Origin: M3007 sp964646615
Lineage (GTDB): Bacteria; Bacteroidota; Bacteroidia; Chitinophagales; Saprospiraceae
DNA length: 64,000 nt
Assembly: GCA_964646615.1 (NCBI GenBank)
Contig: CAZYEV010000032.1
Location: 22,434 to 86,433, forward strand
Direction: 5' to 3'
Shown: positions 7,423 to 15,926 of the stretch, one piece after another
How the letters are laid out: each line of letters begins with the position of its first letter
Position numbering within the stretch: position 1 is the first letter of the stretch
The notes under the pieces: generated by a model
What the model was told of the DNA's origin: nothing
What the model saw: only the letters and a program-made list of their open reading frames with translations
Database searches by the model: none
Program-made: the position numbers and the translations under genes

Positions 7423-8514
7423 TTATGGCTCCGATAGCAGTCGGCGCACGTCATCCTCGCTAAGCCCACTCTGAAGTACCACCTCTTGGATCGAGGCGCC
7501 GGTTTGCAACAATACCCGAGCCAATTTAATCGCGTTAGAGCGAGCCTGCTTTTGCGCTTCCTCGGCCTGCTTTTGGGCTTCCTCAGCCTGCTTTTGCGCT
7601 TCCTCGGCCTGCTTTCGGACTTCTTCGGCCTGTTTCCGGACTTCTTTCAGCAGGCTTTTAGCTTCCCTCAGTTCCTGCCTGGCTCTTTTTGCTTCCCTCG
7701 ATGCTTGCTGAACGTCCTCCTCTCTTTGCTTCAAGCGGACTTCCAGGGTTTCCATCACAGCGGCATCCATGTACGCCCATTGTTCTTCGATGAGTTCTTC
7801 CAGCACATCCTCCTCTAAGAGAGGGTGTTGCAGGTAGCGGATGATGTCCATGTACTCTTCCGGCGGTTCGGGCAGCGTCAGTTCGAACGGGCGTGGCCCG
7901 ACATAGCGCTGGTCGAACAGCATCAGCAATCGTTCCAGAGGCGTGCGCATTTCTTCGGGTAAGCGCTGCGTCTGGATGACGTACGTCGTGTGCGTGAGCA
8001 AGTCTAAGAAATCTCGACTTTCGATTTCGGCTTCTTGTCCGGTCAAAAGGTCAATCACCCGTTGATTCACCTTAATGGCGGCGTAAGGAATGTCGCGGAG
8101 GTTGTAGCCCAAGATGTAGATGGTGATGATTGGCAGCGGTCCATAGGGAGCAGCTGGTTCTTCTACAGTGCTGACGGGCTCTTTCTTTTTTTTCTCGGCC
8201 TCTGGCTGGCCGGCGTACACCCAACCTAAGTACGAGCGAAAGCGCAGGATATTGGTCGGCAGATTCGACTTTTGCAATTCCAGTATCACCTCTTCCTCTC
8301 GGCCACTTTTGTCGCGGATGACCGCGCGAAAGTCCATGCGGTATTGGGTCAGGCGCCGCTTGCCTCGGCCCGTCCGAACCGTTATCTCTTGCGGCATCGG
8401 GCGCAGATGCACCACCTCTTTGTCCAGGATGACCGACAGCACCTTTTTGGCCAACTTTTCGTTGGACATCAGGTACTTAAACACGTAGTCGGACATCGGG
8501 TTGGCGATGATCAT
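7423..8514 (-). CDS. Rpn-family PD-(D/E)XK nuclease/putative transposase protein
   Basis: 363 residues. The N-terminal 100 residues match the Rpn/PD-(D/E)XK nuclease family: NPMSDYVFKYLM, then RMDFRAVIRD (catalytic Asp) and EEVILELQKS (the ExQ/ExK strand). Related proteins are annotated as recombination-promoting nucleases or PF12784 transposase-like proteins, and many are very abundant in their genomes. Residues about 245-330 form a long coiled coil whose last part is five near-identical seven-residue units encoded by 21-bp DNA repeats. The tail ASIQEVVLQSGLSEDDVRRLL is helix-turn-helix-like. No inverted terminal repeats were seen around the gene, so it is not marked as a mobile element. Confidence 0.78.
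   Translation of the reverse strand: MIIANPMSDYVFKYLMSNEKLAKKVLSVILDKEVVHLRPMPQEITVRTGRGKRRLTQYRMDFRAVIRDKSGREEEVILELQKSNLPTNILRFRSYLGWVYAGQPEAEKKKKEPVSTVEEPAAPYGPLPIITIYILGYNLRDIPYAAIKVNQRVIDLLTGQEAEIESRDFLDLLTHTTYVIQTQRLPEEMRTPLERLLMLFDQRYVGPRPFELTLPEPPEEYMDIIRYLQHPLLEEDVLEELIEEQWAYMDAAVMETLEVRLKQREEDVQQASREAKRARQELREAKSLLKEVRKQAEEVRKQAEEAQKQAEEAQKQAEEAQKQARSNAIKLARVLLQTGASIQEVVLQSGLSEDDVRRLLSEP
7544..7648 (-). repeat. Five tandem 21-bp coding repeats (coiled-coil heptads)
   Basis: Five 21-base units starting at 7544, 7565, 7586, 7607 and 7628 encode KQAEEAQ-like or KQAEEVR-like heptads on the minus strand. The first three differ at only two or three positions, so the copy number may vary between strains by slippage. 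Confidence 0.85.
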
Positions 8515-8518
8515 AAAG

Positions 8519-8526
8519 CAAAAATA
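8519..8526 (-). promoter_or_regulatory. -7 promoter element, almost at the Rpn start codon
   Basis: The minus strand reads TATTTTTG (TAnnTTTG), ending 5 bases before the ATG at 8514. If used, the mRNA would be leaderless or translation would begin at the second Met (8496). Confidence 0.35.
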
Positions 8527-8551
8527 GCGCCTTTAGCGTTTTTTATCGAGG

Positions 8552-9808
8552 TTACTGACGCAAAATTTTCTGAGCACCCCAAAAGCCGGAAGGGCTGCGC
8601 AGCAGCGCAACGTAGGTGCCTGCAGGAACACCGGACAGGGCTACCTCTGCGGTGTTTGGTCCGTTCAGACGCGCCCGCAGGACTTCGCGGCCCTGCAGGT
8701 CGAATAGCGTTAATTCAAAGACGACATCGTTTACCTCTGCGGGTAGTTGCACTGAGATGCGTTCGCCCTGAACGGGATTGGGGTAGATGCTCCAGGCCAT
8801 TGCATCGGATGCGTCGGCTTCGGTGTTGGATGTCTTTTCCGGGTCGGGCTGATAGCAAGTGAGGTGTTCGAGCAGAGCACAGGCGCGCATCCAGTAGTCG
8901 TTGAGCGGCTGGGCATAAGCTGCATTGTCGTAAATGTTGGTGTGGCCGCCGCCGGGTATGGTTTTCAGGTACGACCATGTACCGGCCTGTAGCGCCTGCG
9001 GGTGCAGCACGCCGCTGCCCTCCAGATAGGCCAGGCCAGCAGCGATACCTGTCGTGTAGGGCACGGTGGCATCGGCGGTACCGTGTATGCTGGCCATTGG
9101 TGGCTCATTGGCCCGTATCCAACCGCGCCGATACAGGCCGCCCGACAGGTTGAGCACGGCGCCCACCGCAGAGGAGTACTGCTGATTGGTCGGGCTGCCG
9201 CTGTTGCCCTCCAGTCCGCCGTTGCTGGCAATGAGGGTTTGCATAAAAGGCGGAATGTCGTCGTCTTTATCCAGAAAAGCCGTGTGCAGCGCTGCCACTG
9301 CCCCTGCCGAGTAGCCGCCTACGAAAATATGTTCCACGTCGGCGCGAAAGCGGTTCTGGGTGGCAGCGTCTTCGCGGAAATAACGCACGGCGGCTTTCAT
9401 ATCGCCCACGGCTTTCACGGCGGTATCCATGATTTTGGTGGAGTCCGGAAAGCCCAGTGGAAAGATGGGATACAGACGGTACTGGATGGATGCTGCCACA
9501 TAGCCGCGTTGAGCCAGCAACTCGCACCAGCGGGCCATGTCGGATTTGTTGCCAAAAATGAAACTCCCCCCATGTGCCACCACCACCACTGGGCGCTTTT
9601 GCGCCGTGTCGCCTTGCGGCTCGTACACGTCCATCGAAAGGGTAATGGGCTGGCCCAAATGGCTGATAGCCGTTGCATAGGGCACCGTTGTGCGCTGAAC
9701 ATTGGCAAATACCGGCATTTTATATCGAGCGCCGTTGCAGGAAGCATTCTGGCTCCTAATCGAGCAGGCAGCTGAGTGCATAAGCAAGAAGAGTAGTACG
9801 TAGCGCAT
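8552..9808 (-). CDS. Secreted alpha/beta-hydrolase (carboxylesterase-like) with T9SS sorting domain
   Basis: 418 residues. A signal peptide (MRYVLLFLLMHSAAC) is followed by an alpha/beta-hydrolase. HGG (79-81) forms the oxyanion hole, GYSAG holds the nucleophile Ser167, HGTADATVP the acid Asp246, and PGGGHTN the His289. Residues about 340-418 are a Por-secretion C-terminal domain (SIYPNPVQGE, LFDLQGREVL, VPAGTYVALL, ending KILRQ), so export through the type IX system is expected. SAAC could be read as a lipobox, but the sorting domain makes ordinary signal peptidase I processing more likely. Substrate unknown; carboxyl ester or feruloyl-type substrates fit. A TAACTTTG promoter element lies 67 bases upstream. 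Confidence 0.87.
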   Translation of the reverse strand: MRYVLLFLLMHSAACSIRSQNASCNGARYKMPVFANVQRTTVPYATAISHLGQPITLSMDVYEPQGDTAQKRPVVVVAHGGSFIFGNKSDMARWCELLAQRGYVAASIQYRLYPIFPLGFPDSTKIMDTAVKAVGDMKAAVRYFREDAATQNRFRADVEHIFVGGYSAGAVAALHTAFLDKDDDIPPFMQTLIASNGGLEGNSGSPTNQQYSSAVGAVLNLSGGLYRRGWIRANEPPMASIHGTADATVPYTTGIAAGLAYLEGSGVLHPQALQAGTWSYLKTIPGGGHTNIYDNAAYAQPLNDYWMRACALLEHLTCYQPDPEKTSNTEADASDAMAWSIYPNPVQGERISVQLPAEVNDVVFELTLFDLQGREVLRARLNGPNTAEVALSGVPAGTYVALLRSPSGFWGAQKILRQ

Positions 9809-9874
9809 AAGCAGTCATAGCATTTTTTTCACAGAAAAACAAACCAGAGGGTGTAAGGCTTTTAGCCTTTGCCC

Positions 9875-9882
9875 CAAAGTTA
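9875..9882 (-). promoter_or_regulatory. -7 promoter element for the esterase
   Basis: The minus strand reads TAACTTTG, an exact TAnnTTTG match, 67 bases before the ATG at 9808. Confidence 0.45.
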
Positions 9883-9940
9883 AGGCAAAATGAATAAACG
9901 AACCGCATGGGCAGGACCGTCGGAGGAACGCAGCGCATTC

Positions 9941-9948
9941 TACTTTTG
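9941..9948 (+). promoter_or_regulatory. -7 promoter element (TACTTTTG)
   Basis: TACTTTTG, the most frequent form in this window, lies 25 bases before the ATG at 9973. It is divergent from the esterase promoter, with 58 bases between the two elements. Confidence 0.5.
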
Positions 9949-9972
9949 CGGCGCATACCACTGTAGAAAAGT

Positions 9973-10338
9973 ATGGAGGCCTATTTCCAACGGCAAACGA
10001 TGTGGCTAAGCAAGCTTGGCCGTTATAGGCGTTTCATAGCGCTTTGGGTAATAGTCGGGGCGGCGGTTGCGGGCTGCGGCAGCGATGAGGAGCGCATTGT
10101 TGCGGAAAAGGTGGCGGAGCGCGTGGCCGAATTTCGCAAGCGCGAGACAGAGAAATGCCGCCAGGCTCTGCTGGCCGAAGCAGAGCATTTAGTGGACTCG
10201 CTGCTGTTGGCCGAGGCGATGACCGAAGTGTCGGACTCGCTGCGCAACAGGGTGCCGCCCAGACCTGCAAAGCCCCCGATGTTACCGCCCTGGGACTCAT
10301 CGCCCGTTCGACCTATATTCGACACTACCCGCCAATAA
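9973..10338 (+). CDS. Small putative lipoprotein, helical, unknown function
   Basis: 121 residues from ATG 9973, or 112 from ATG 10000 (MWLSKLGRYRR). A basic n-region and the hydrophobic segment FIALWVIVGAAVAGC end in a lipobox-like VAGC, so a lipid-anchored envelope protein is likely. Residues about 45-95 are a charged helix rich in Glu, Ala and Arg (EKVAERVAEFRKRETEKCRQ). The C-terminus is proline-rich. No known family was recognised. It precedes the large outer-membrane protein by 88 bases and may share its transcript. Confidence 0.6.
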   Translation: MEAYFQRQTMWLSKLGRYRRFIALWVIVGAAVAGCGSDEERIVAEKVAERVAEFRKRETEKCRQALLAEAEHLVDSLLLAEAMTEVSDSLRNRVPPRPAKPPMLPPWDSSPVRPIFDTTRQ

Positions 10339-10426
10339 AAGCACACCCAAAGTCGGAGCAGGCAACGCCACCGGCAGTGGGCGCGTCCCCGTAAGTCGCA
10401 ACCACATACCGCGCTTATCGTAAGCG

Positions 10427-13400
10427 ATGCGAGCATTTTCTCTCTTCGGGCGTCTTTTGTTGTGGGCAAGCCTCAACATGCAGGCGATGACCGACAGCGC
10501 TGCCCAAACGCCCGTCAGTCGGCCCCTATCGAACCTGCGCTGGCGGGTAGTAGAGGCTTTTGCGCCCGTGCAGACGCTCGACTCGCTCACCATAGCGCCC
10601 AACCTAGTGGCCGTGCAGGATGCGGCCACCGGCCAGCCTGTGGATGTTTCTCTGTTTCGAGTAAAAGACAACCTGTTGCACACCGACACTGCGCGCTTGC
10701 GCTCACTGGCGCCGCACATCACACACCTGAAAGTAGTGTACCGGGTCTTGCCCGTCAATCTGGCCCAGCCCGTGTTTCGCTTAGATACGGCCATCATTCG
10801 CCGGGCAGGCAGGCCTAACGACATCGCTTACGATTATCGCCCGTTTCAGCCCACCACACTCCCCTGGGAAACGGGCACACTGCGCACCAATGGCACCTAT
10901 GTGCGCGGCATTGGGCTGGGTAATAACCAGAACCTGACCTTTAACTCCAACCTCAACCTGCAATTGGAGGGCCGCCTGGGCAACGACATCGAGGTAGCTG
11001 CCGCACTTTCTGACAACTCCATTCCGCTGCAGCCCGACGGCACTACGCGCCAGCTGCAGGAATTTGACCGCATCTTTATTCAACTGCGCCGGCGCAACGC
11101 AGCCCTGATGGCAGGCGACCTCGACCTGACACGGCCAAACGGTTATTTTTCCAACTACTTCAAGCGCGTGCAAGGCGCCATGGTGCGCTGGCAACCCACT
11201 GGGCCACGCCAGCCAGAGGTGCGCGCCGCCGTATCCGTCTCGCGCGGCAAGTTTCAGCGCCAACTCATCACCGGCCAGGAAGGCAACCAGGGGCCTTATC
11301 GCCTGCAAGGCGCCAGCGGCGAGCGCTTTATCATCGTGCTGGCCGGCACGGAAAAGGTCTTTCTGGACGGCATGCTGCTGCGCCGTGGATTTGAGGACGA
11401 CTATGTGATTGACTACAACCTGGGCGAGCTTACCTTCACCCACCGCCGCCTTATCTCTAAGGATAGCCGCATCATCGTCGAATTTGAATACGCCGTACAG
11501 ACTTACCTGCGCTCTACGGCAGCCGCTGAAATTGAGCAACGTTTCGGGCAGGGGCGTGTGTACCTGCACGCCTACTCCGAACAGGACAGCCGCACTGCCG
11601 GCAGCGCGCGGGACCTGACGCCGGAACATATTCAGCGCTTAGCTGAAGTGGGCAATGACGTGCAAAATGCTTTTGCATCGGGCATAGACACGCTGCCCGT
11701 AGAGGCAGCGCTCGACCCTACGCGCGTGTGGTACGCCGAGGCAGACACCGTCGTTTGCGGGCAAATTGTGCGCTTTTTGCGCTACACCACGGACCCAACG
11801 CGGGCGCGCTTCACAGCGCGTTTTACCGAAGTGCCGCGCGGCCAGGGCAACTACGTGCAGGAGACCACCGGCGCCAACGGTCGTGTGTTTCGCTGGGTAG
11901 CGCCCGACCCCATCAGCTGCCAGCCGCAGGGCAACTTCGAGCCGGTGGTGCGCCTCGTCGCTCCCGAAAGTCGCCAGCTCTTTGCCGCAGGCGGCGAGTG
12001 GAAGCCCTCCGAACGCACGCACCTGCACGTGGAATCCGCGCTAAGCCACTACGACCGCAACCGCTTTTCGACCATCGGCAACGAGGAAAACACCAGCTGG
12101 GCTACCTTCGCCCACCTGCGCCACCAGCTGCTGCCCCCCGCCGCTCAACAGGCGGGCTGGCACCTGCAGGCGGCTGCCACCTACGAGCATACGGGCCGCA
12201 ACTTTGCCCCGCTCAACCCGTACCGCCACGCCGAATTCTCGCGCGACTGGAACCTCTCCGGTACCGACAGCACCACTGCCGAACACTGGGCGCGCACCAG
12301 CATCACGTTCCAACGACAACACTGGGGCAGTGTGCGCTACGACTTCGGCGCCTTCGCGCGCCCAGGCCATTACGACGGCCAACGCCACCTCTCCCACTGG
12401 CGCTGGCAACGCAATGGCTTCGATTTAATGCTGGAAACCAACCTCCTGCGTTCGCAGAGCTCGATGGAAAGCACCCGCTTTTCACGACCCAAATTCGATT
12501 TGAGTAAAACGTTCTTTTCCAACGAAAAAAAACCACTCTTGAAAGTCGGCCTCTACGGCGAACGCGAACAAAACGAGCGACGCCTGCGAGCCACCGACTC
12601 GCTCCAGGCGCTGAGCTTCTGGTACGACCTGGGCCGCGCTTACGTCGAATGGGGCAGCGAAGGCGCACCCTGGCGCTGGAACGCCAGCTGGATGCACCGC
12701 AACGACTACGCCCCGGCGGGCAAAGGGTTTTCGCAAAACACCGCTGTGGACGAGGCCAACTTGAACGGCACCTGGAACCGGCCACCGCCTGCACCCGGCA
12801 AAGCCACCCACCAGGTCAATTGGAACCTCTCCTGGCGCCAGCTGCGCATCAAAGACCCGGAACTGACCACGCTAAAGCCACAGCAAACCTATCTGGGACG
12901 CCTCGATTACTCCACCAGCTTCTGGAAAAATGCGCTGGCCCTGACCTGCGGCTACGAAATCGGCTCCGGCCAGACGCCTCGCGTCGAATATACCTACCTG
13001 CGCGTCAACCCGGGCGAAGGGCAGTACACCTGGGTGGACCGCAACCAGGACAGTGTGCTGACCGTGGACGAAATGGAACTGGCCGTCTTTCCTGACCAGG
13101 CCAATTACGTCCGTATCGGCATTACCACCCCCGACTACCTGCCCACGCTCAACACCACCTACAACCAGAGCCTGCGTATAGAACCACGCCTGCTGGGCAT
13201 CTCGCGCCAAAAGCGCTGGCTATATCGCCTGAGCAAATTGTCGCTCCAGAGCAACCTGCAGCTGTCGCGGCGCATATTGGCCAGCGCCACCGACGGGCAG
13301 GTGTGGAACCCCTTTGAACTCAATGTAGCCGACTCTGCCCTTGTGGCCCTGTCGGCGGTGTCTCGTCAGGTGCTCTACGTCAATCGCGCCGACCCGCGCT

Positions 13401-14020
13401 GGGATGCCTACTTAGCCCTCACCGACAACCGCCAACGCACCGCCCTGACCATCGGCGCCGAAAGCCGAAACCTGGCCGAACTGACCTGGCACGGACGCCT
13501 CAACCTGCACACCCACTGGACTACCGAACTCGACCTCTCCCGAGGCCAACGCCGCAACGACAGCGAACTGTTCAGCAATCGCCGCTTCGACATCCGCTTT
13601 GGCAGAATTGTCCCTAAACTCACCTGGATACCGCTCGTTGCCTTCCGTGTATCAGCCCAATACACCTTTTTTCAGGGCAAAAACGCATTACCCTCCGCCG
13701 AAAACGCCCGCCAGCATGCCTGGAGTGCCGAACTCATGTGGGCTCCGGCCAGCCAGCCCAACAATCAGGGCTTCCGGGCGGCGACCAACATCCGCGCACG
13801 CGCCAGCTTAGCCAACATCGCCTTTGAGGGTGCTATCAACTCGCCCGTTGCCTTCGCCATGCTCGAAGGCCTGCAAAATGGACGAAACTACCTGTGGGGG
13901 CTACAACTTGACCGGCAACTTTCCAAAGCCATGCAGATCAGCCTCCTCTACGACGGGCGAAAAACAGGCGAAAACCGCGTCATACACACCGCCAGAGCAC
14001 AGGTGCGGGCCATTTTTTGA
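10427..14020 (+). CDS. Very large predicted outer-membrane beta-barrel protein
   Basis: 1197 residues with an N-terminal signal peptide (MRAFSLFGRLLLWASLNMQA) and a final Phe, as in outer-membrane barrels. A conserved N-terminal block contains RGIGLGNNQNL, NSNLNLQLEG, AALSDNSIPLQPDG and QLQEFDRIFIQL. A second block, VFLDGMLLRRG then DYVIDYNLGELTF and SRIIVEFEY, resembles plug/periplasmic motifs of giant Bacteroidota barrels such as SprA. The rest is a long series of alternating polar and aromatic strands, with one calcium-loop-like DRNQDSVLTVDE. It is about half the size of SprA and is not claimed to be SprA. Probably a large barrel, function unknown. Confidence 0.72.
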   Translation: MRAFSLFGRLLLWASLNMQAMTDSAAQTPVSRPLSNLRWRVVEAFAPVQTLDSLTIAPNLVAVQDAATGQPVDVSLFRVKDNLLHTDTARLRSLAPHITHLKVVYRVLPVNLAQPVFRLDTAIIRRAGRPNDIAYDYRPFQPTTLPWETGTLRTNGTYVRGIGLGNNQNLTFNSNLNLQLEGRLGNDIEVAAALSDNSIPLQPDGTTRQLQEFDRIFIQLRRRNAALMAGDLDLTRPNGYFSNYFKRVQGAMVRWQPTGPRQPEVRAAVSVSRGKFQRQLITGQEGNQGPYRLQGASGERFIIVLAGTEKVFLDGMLLRRGFEDDYVIDYNLGELTFTHRRLISKDSRIIVEFEYAVQTYLRSTAAAEIEQRFGQGRVYLHAYSEQDSRTAGSARDLTPEHIQRLAEVGNDVQNAFASGIDTLPVEAALDPTRVWYAEADTVVCGQIVRFLRYTTDPTRARFTARFTEVPRGQGNYVQETTGANGRVFRWVAPDPISCQPQGNFEPVVRLVAPESRQLFAAGGEWKPSERTHLHVESALSHYDRNRFSTIGNEENTSWATFAHLRHQLLPPAAQQAGWHLQAAATYEHTGRNFAPLNPYRHAEFSRDWNLSGTDSTTAEHWARTSITFQRQHWGSVRYDFGAFARPGHYDGQRHLSHWRWQRNGFDLMLETNLLRSQSSMESTRFSRPKFDLSKTFFSNEKKPLLKVGLYGEREQNERRLRATDSLQALSFWYDLGRAYVEWGSEGAPWRWNASWMHRNDYAPAGKGFSQNTAVDEANLNGTWNRPPPAPGKATHQVNWNLSWRQLRIKDPELTTLKPQQTYLGRLDYSTSFWKNALALTCGYEIGSGQTPRVEYTYLRVNPGEGQYTWVDRNQDSVLTVDEMELAVFPDQANYVRIGITTPDYLPTLNTTYNQSLRIEPRLLGISRQKRWLYRLSKLSLQSNLQLSRRILASATDGQVWNPFELNVADSALVALSAVSRQVLYVNRADPRWDAYLALTDNRQRTALTIGAESRNLAELTWHGRLNLHTHWTTELDLSRGQRRNDSELFSNRRFDIRFGRIVPKLTWIPLVAFRVSAQYTFFQGKNALPSAENARQHAWSAELMWAPASQPNNQGFRAATNIRARASLANIAFEGAINSPVAFAMLEGLQNGRNYLWGLQLDRQLSKAMQISLLYDGRKTGENRVIHTARAQVRAIF

Positions 14021-14170
14021 AAATCCGCCATCATCTATTCGGTCGTAACTTTCCGCCAACTTTAACAAAAAAATATCGCCCGCGCTGCAACTTAGATGGC
14101 GGGCGAGTTGTCTATTTGTTTATCGAAAACGTACGAACGGTATTTCACCATTCGACACACTTTCCTGACC

Positions 14171-14422
14171 ATGAAACAAAAACAACTTTTACGCTACGGA
14201 AGCGCCCTGCTGCTGGCAGTAAGTCTGTTCTCCCTCCTGTATGTTAATATAGATGCTGCCAACGGGCGAAAAGCCCCGGGTCATGCGTACAGCACGGAAA
14301 AGGTGATGCCGCGCGAAGACGAACGCGGCGAGACGCCTGACCCGGCCTCTGGCGCAGCGTTGGTCAGCCGGGCATTGAACCTGCTACACCGCCTGGTATC
14401 CAACCTGCCGGGCCGTTATTAG
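14171..14422 (+). CDS. Short secreted or membrane-anchored protein, unknown
   Basis: 83 residues from ATG 14171 (MKQKQLLRYGSALLLAV). The longer frame from 14096 is disfavoured because it would put 25 residues ahead of a clean signal peptide. After the hydrophobic segment (residues 8-27) the chain is short and charged. It has no Cys at a lipobox position and no known motif. A strong terminator follows 25 bases after the stop. It could be a small envelope peptide. Confidence 0.5.
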   Translation: MKQKQLLRYGSALLLAVSLFSLLYVNIDAANGRKAPGHAYSTEKVMPREDERGETPDPASGAALVSRALNLLHRLVSNLPGRY

Positions 14423-14447
14423 GTTTTAGCCATAAATGCACGACTCG

Positions 14448-14488
14448 GAGGCGACATCTCCTGCAAGGAGGTGTCGCCTCTGTTTTTT
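14448..14488 (+). terminator. Rho-independent terminator
   Basis: Arms of 14 bases (14448-14461 and 14467-14480), with one G-T wobble and a five-base loop, are followed by a T6 run at 14483-14488. It ends the transcript of the 14171 gene. The stem sequence recurs near 33346, see that entry. Confidence 0.85.
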
Positions 14489-14526
14489 CATGCACGAATA
14501 GTTTTTGGGAACAAAGCCCCCGACCC

Positions 14527-15105
14527 TCAAACAACTAACCTGCCACTAAGCGGCGCGCGTTGCAAAAACCAGGCCGCTGCAACGCCGCCGATGCCGGTGC
14601 CCAAGAGGGCGCCAAAGAGTACGTCGAACGGGTAATGGACGCCCACATATACCTGCGAAAAGGCCACTAACCCCGCCCAAACCAACAGCCCCCTGCGCCA
14701 GCGAGGCCGGCGGCCGAACAGCGTTGCTCCCACGAAGACTGCAAAAGCGAAATGATTAGCGGCATGTGAGGAGGTAAAACTATACCCGCTTCCGCAAGAG
14801 GTCCTGAGCAGTACAGTCTCTTTCACGGCCGGGTCGTTGCATGGCCGGAGGCGCTGGACGTTTTTTTTGACCACAGAACTGCTAATAAAATCCGCTGCGC
14901 CTACCGAAAGCACGACGCCCAGGACAAAGAACCAGAACTGCCGCCCGCGCAACTGCAGCCGGGCAAAAGCCAGCACATATAGGTACAGCGGCGCCCAAAA
15001 CCACTTTTCCCGACAGAGGGGCAGCAGAAAATCAAAAGCCGGATTGGCCAGATGGCCATTGATGAAATGCAAAAGCGCCAGGTCGAGGGTTTGGAGCCAG
15101 GCCAT
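14527..15105 (-). CDS. PAP2 superfamily membrane phosphatase
   Basis: 192 residues with about five hydrophobic membrane segments. The three PAP2 motifs are seen: KKNVQRLRP (KxxxxxxRP), FTSSHAANHF (the PSGH-like motif with its His), and SQVYVGVHYPFDV (SRxxxxxHxxxD with Arg replaced by Gln but the catalytic His and Asp kept). Members remove phosphate from lipids such as undecaprenyl pyrophosphate or phosphatidic acid at the periplasmic face. The Gln for Arg change may lower activity or alter substrate. It starts 3 bases after the methyltransferase stop, so the two form an operon. Confidence 0.87.
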   Translation of the reverse strand: MAWLQTLDLALLHFINGHLANPAFDFLLPLCREKWFWAPLYLYVLAFARLQLRGRQFWFFVLGVVLSVGAADFISSSVVKKNVQRLRPCNDPAVKETVLLRTSCGSGYSFTSSHAANHFAFAVFVGATLFGRRPRWRRGLLVWAGLVAFSQVYVGVHYPFDVLFGALLGTGIGGVAAAWFLQRAPLSGRLVV

Positions 15106-15108
15106 CGT

Positions 15109-15849
15109 TCAGGTTGGTTTTTGGGCAATGAGGATGAGGCGCTCGGAGGTTTCAGGGTCAAATGGCGCCAGGTCGTAGCTGCCAAAAGTCTGCTGGAGGT
15201 GCAGGCCGACTCGCTCGAACATTGTCCGGAAGTCGTTCAATTCAAACAGCCGCACCCGCTCGCGGAAGAAATAGGCGCGCCCGTCGGCCTCAAATTCGAC
15301 ACGCTTATAGACACGGCCCGAACGAATGCTCTTTTTGATGCGAAAAACGGTATCATTGACGATTTTTTCTTCCCGACGCACTAAGTGGCGACGCACCCAA
15401 TGGGCATTAAAAAAGTCGAGCAGGAAGAAGCCACCGGGTTTCAGCCCTGCACATGCGTTGCGCAAGGCGCGTTCGTGTTCAGCGTCGGTATCGAAGTAGC
15501 CAAAGCTGGTGAAAAGATTGAGCACGGCATCAAAGTAATTGACGCGAAAGGGCTGCCGCATGTCGTGCTGGTAGAAGGCCAGGTGGTCGCTCTCGAACTG
15601 GCGCGCATAGGCAATGCTGTTTTCCGAAATATCCAGGCCGGTAACGTCGAAGCCTTTTTCGGCCAGATAGCGCGCATGTCGCCCGCGTCCGCAGGCCAAA
15701 TCGAGGATGCGCGCCCCGGGCGGCAGGGCCAGCGTCTGGAGCAATTGGTCTATAAAAAAGCGGGCCTCCTGTTCGTCGCGACGCTGATAGAGCATGTGAT
15801 AGTAGGGCGAGTCGAACCAGGCAGCAAACCATTCGCGGGCCATGGACAT
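15109..15849 (-). CDS. Class I SAM-dependent methyltransferase
   Basis: 246 residues from ATG 15849 (MSMAREW). SAM-binding motif I is ILDLACGRGRHARYLAEKG, followed by GLDISENSIAYAR (motif II, acidic D), NYFDAVLNLFTSFGYF (motif IV-like) and LKPGGFFLLDFFNAHWV. It belongs to the Methyltransf_25/11-type small-molecule methyltransferases; the acceptor cannot be told. The frame that opens at 15924 overlaps the divergent mqnB and is not used. A TACTTTCG element (one mismatch to TAnnTTTG) lies 15 bases upstream. Confidence 0.87.
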   Translation of the reverse strand: MSMAREWFAAWFDSPYYHMLYQRRDEQEARFFIDQLLQTLALPPGARILDLACGRGRHARYLAEKGFDVTGLDISENSIAYARQFESDHLAFYQHDMRQPFRVNYFDAVLNLFTSFGYFDTDAEHERALRNACAGLKPGGFFLLDFFNAHWVRRHLVRREEKIVNDTVFRIKKSIRSGRVYKRVEFEADGRAYFFRERVRLFELNDFRTMFERVGLHLQQTFGSYDLAPFDPETSERLILIAQKPT

Positions 15850-15863
15850 TCGTTTTTTAGGGG

Positions 15864-15871
15864 CGAAAGTA
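15864..15871 (-). promoter_or_regulatory. Near-consensus -7 element for the methyltransferase-PAP2 pair
   Basis: The minus strand reads TACTTTCG, one mismatch from TAnnTTTG, 15 bases before the ATG at 15849. Confidence 0.3.
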
Positions 15872-15926
15872 CACCGCCGCGACATCGCGTGCCGAAGTGG
15901 GCGTATTTTCACCCGAAAAAACACGC

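Noticed and set aside
7544..7648. Regular 21-bp repeats as a possible CRISPR array
   Set aside because: The units touch each other without spacers and are in frame with a coiled-coil protein.
7423..8514. Insertion sequence around the Rpn-family gene
   Set aside because: No inverted repeats or target duplication were found at the edges, and the family is often not a mobile element by itself.
9002..9775. 257-residue frame antisense to the esterase
   Set aside because: Fully inside the esterase gene; composition looks like a shadow (many His and Gly, no motifs).
11728..12507. 259-residue frame inside the large outer-membrane protein gene
   Set aside because: Same-strand shift of a supported 1197-residue gene, with Arg/Pro-rich composition.
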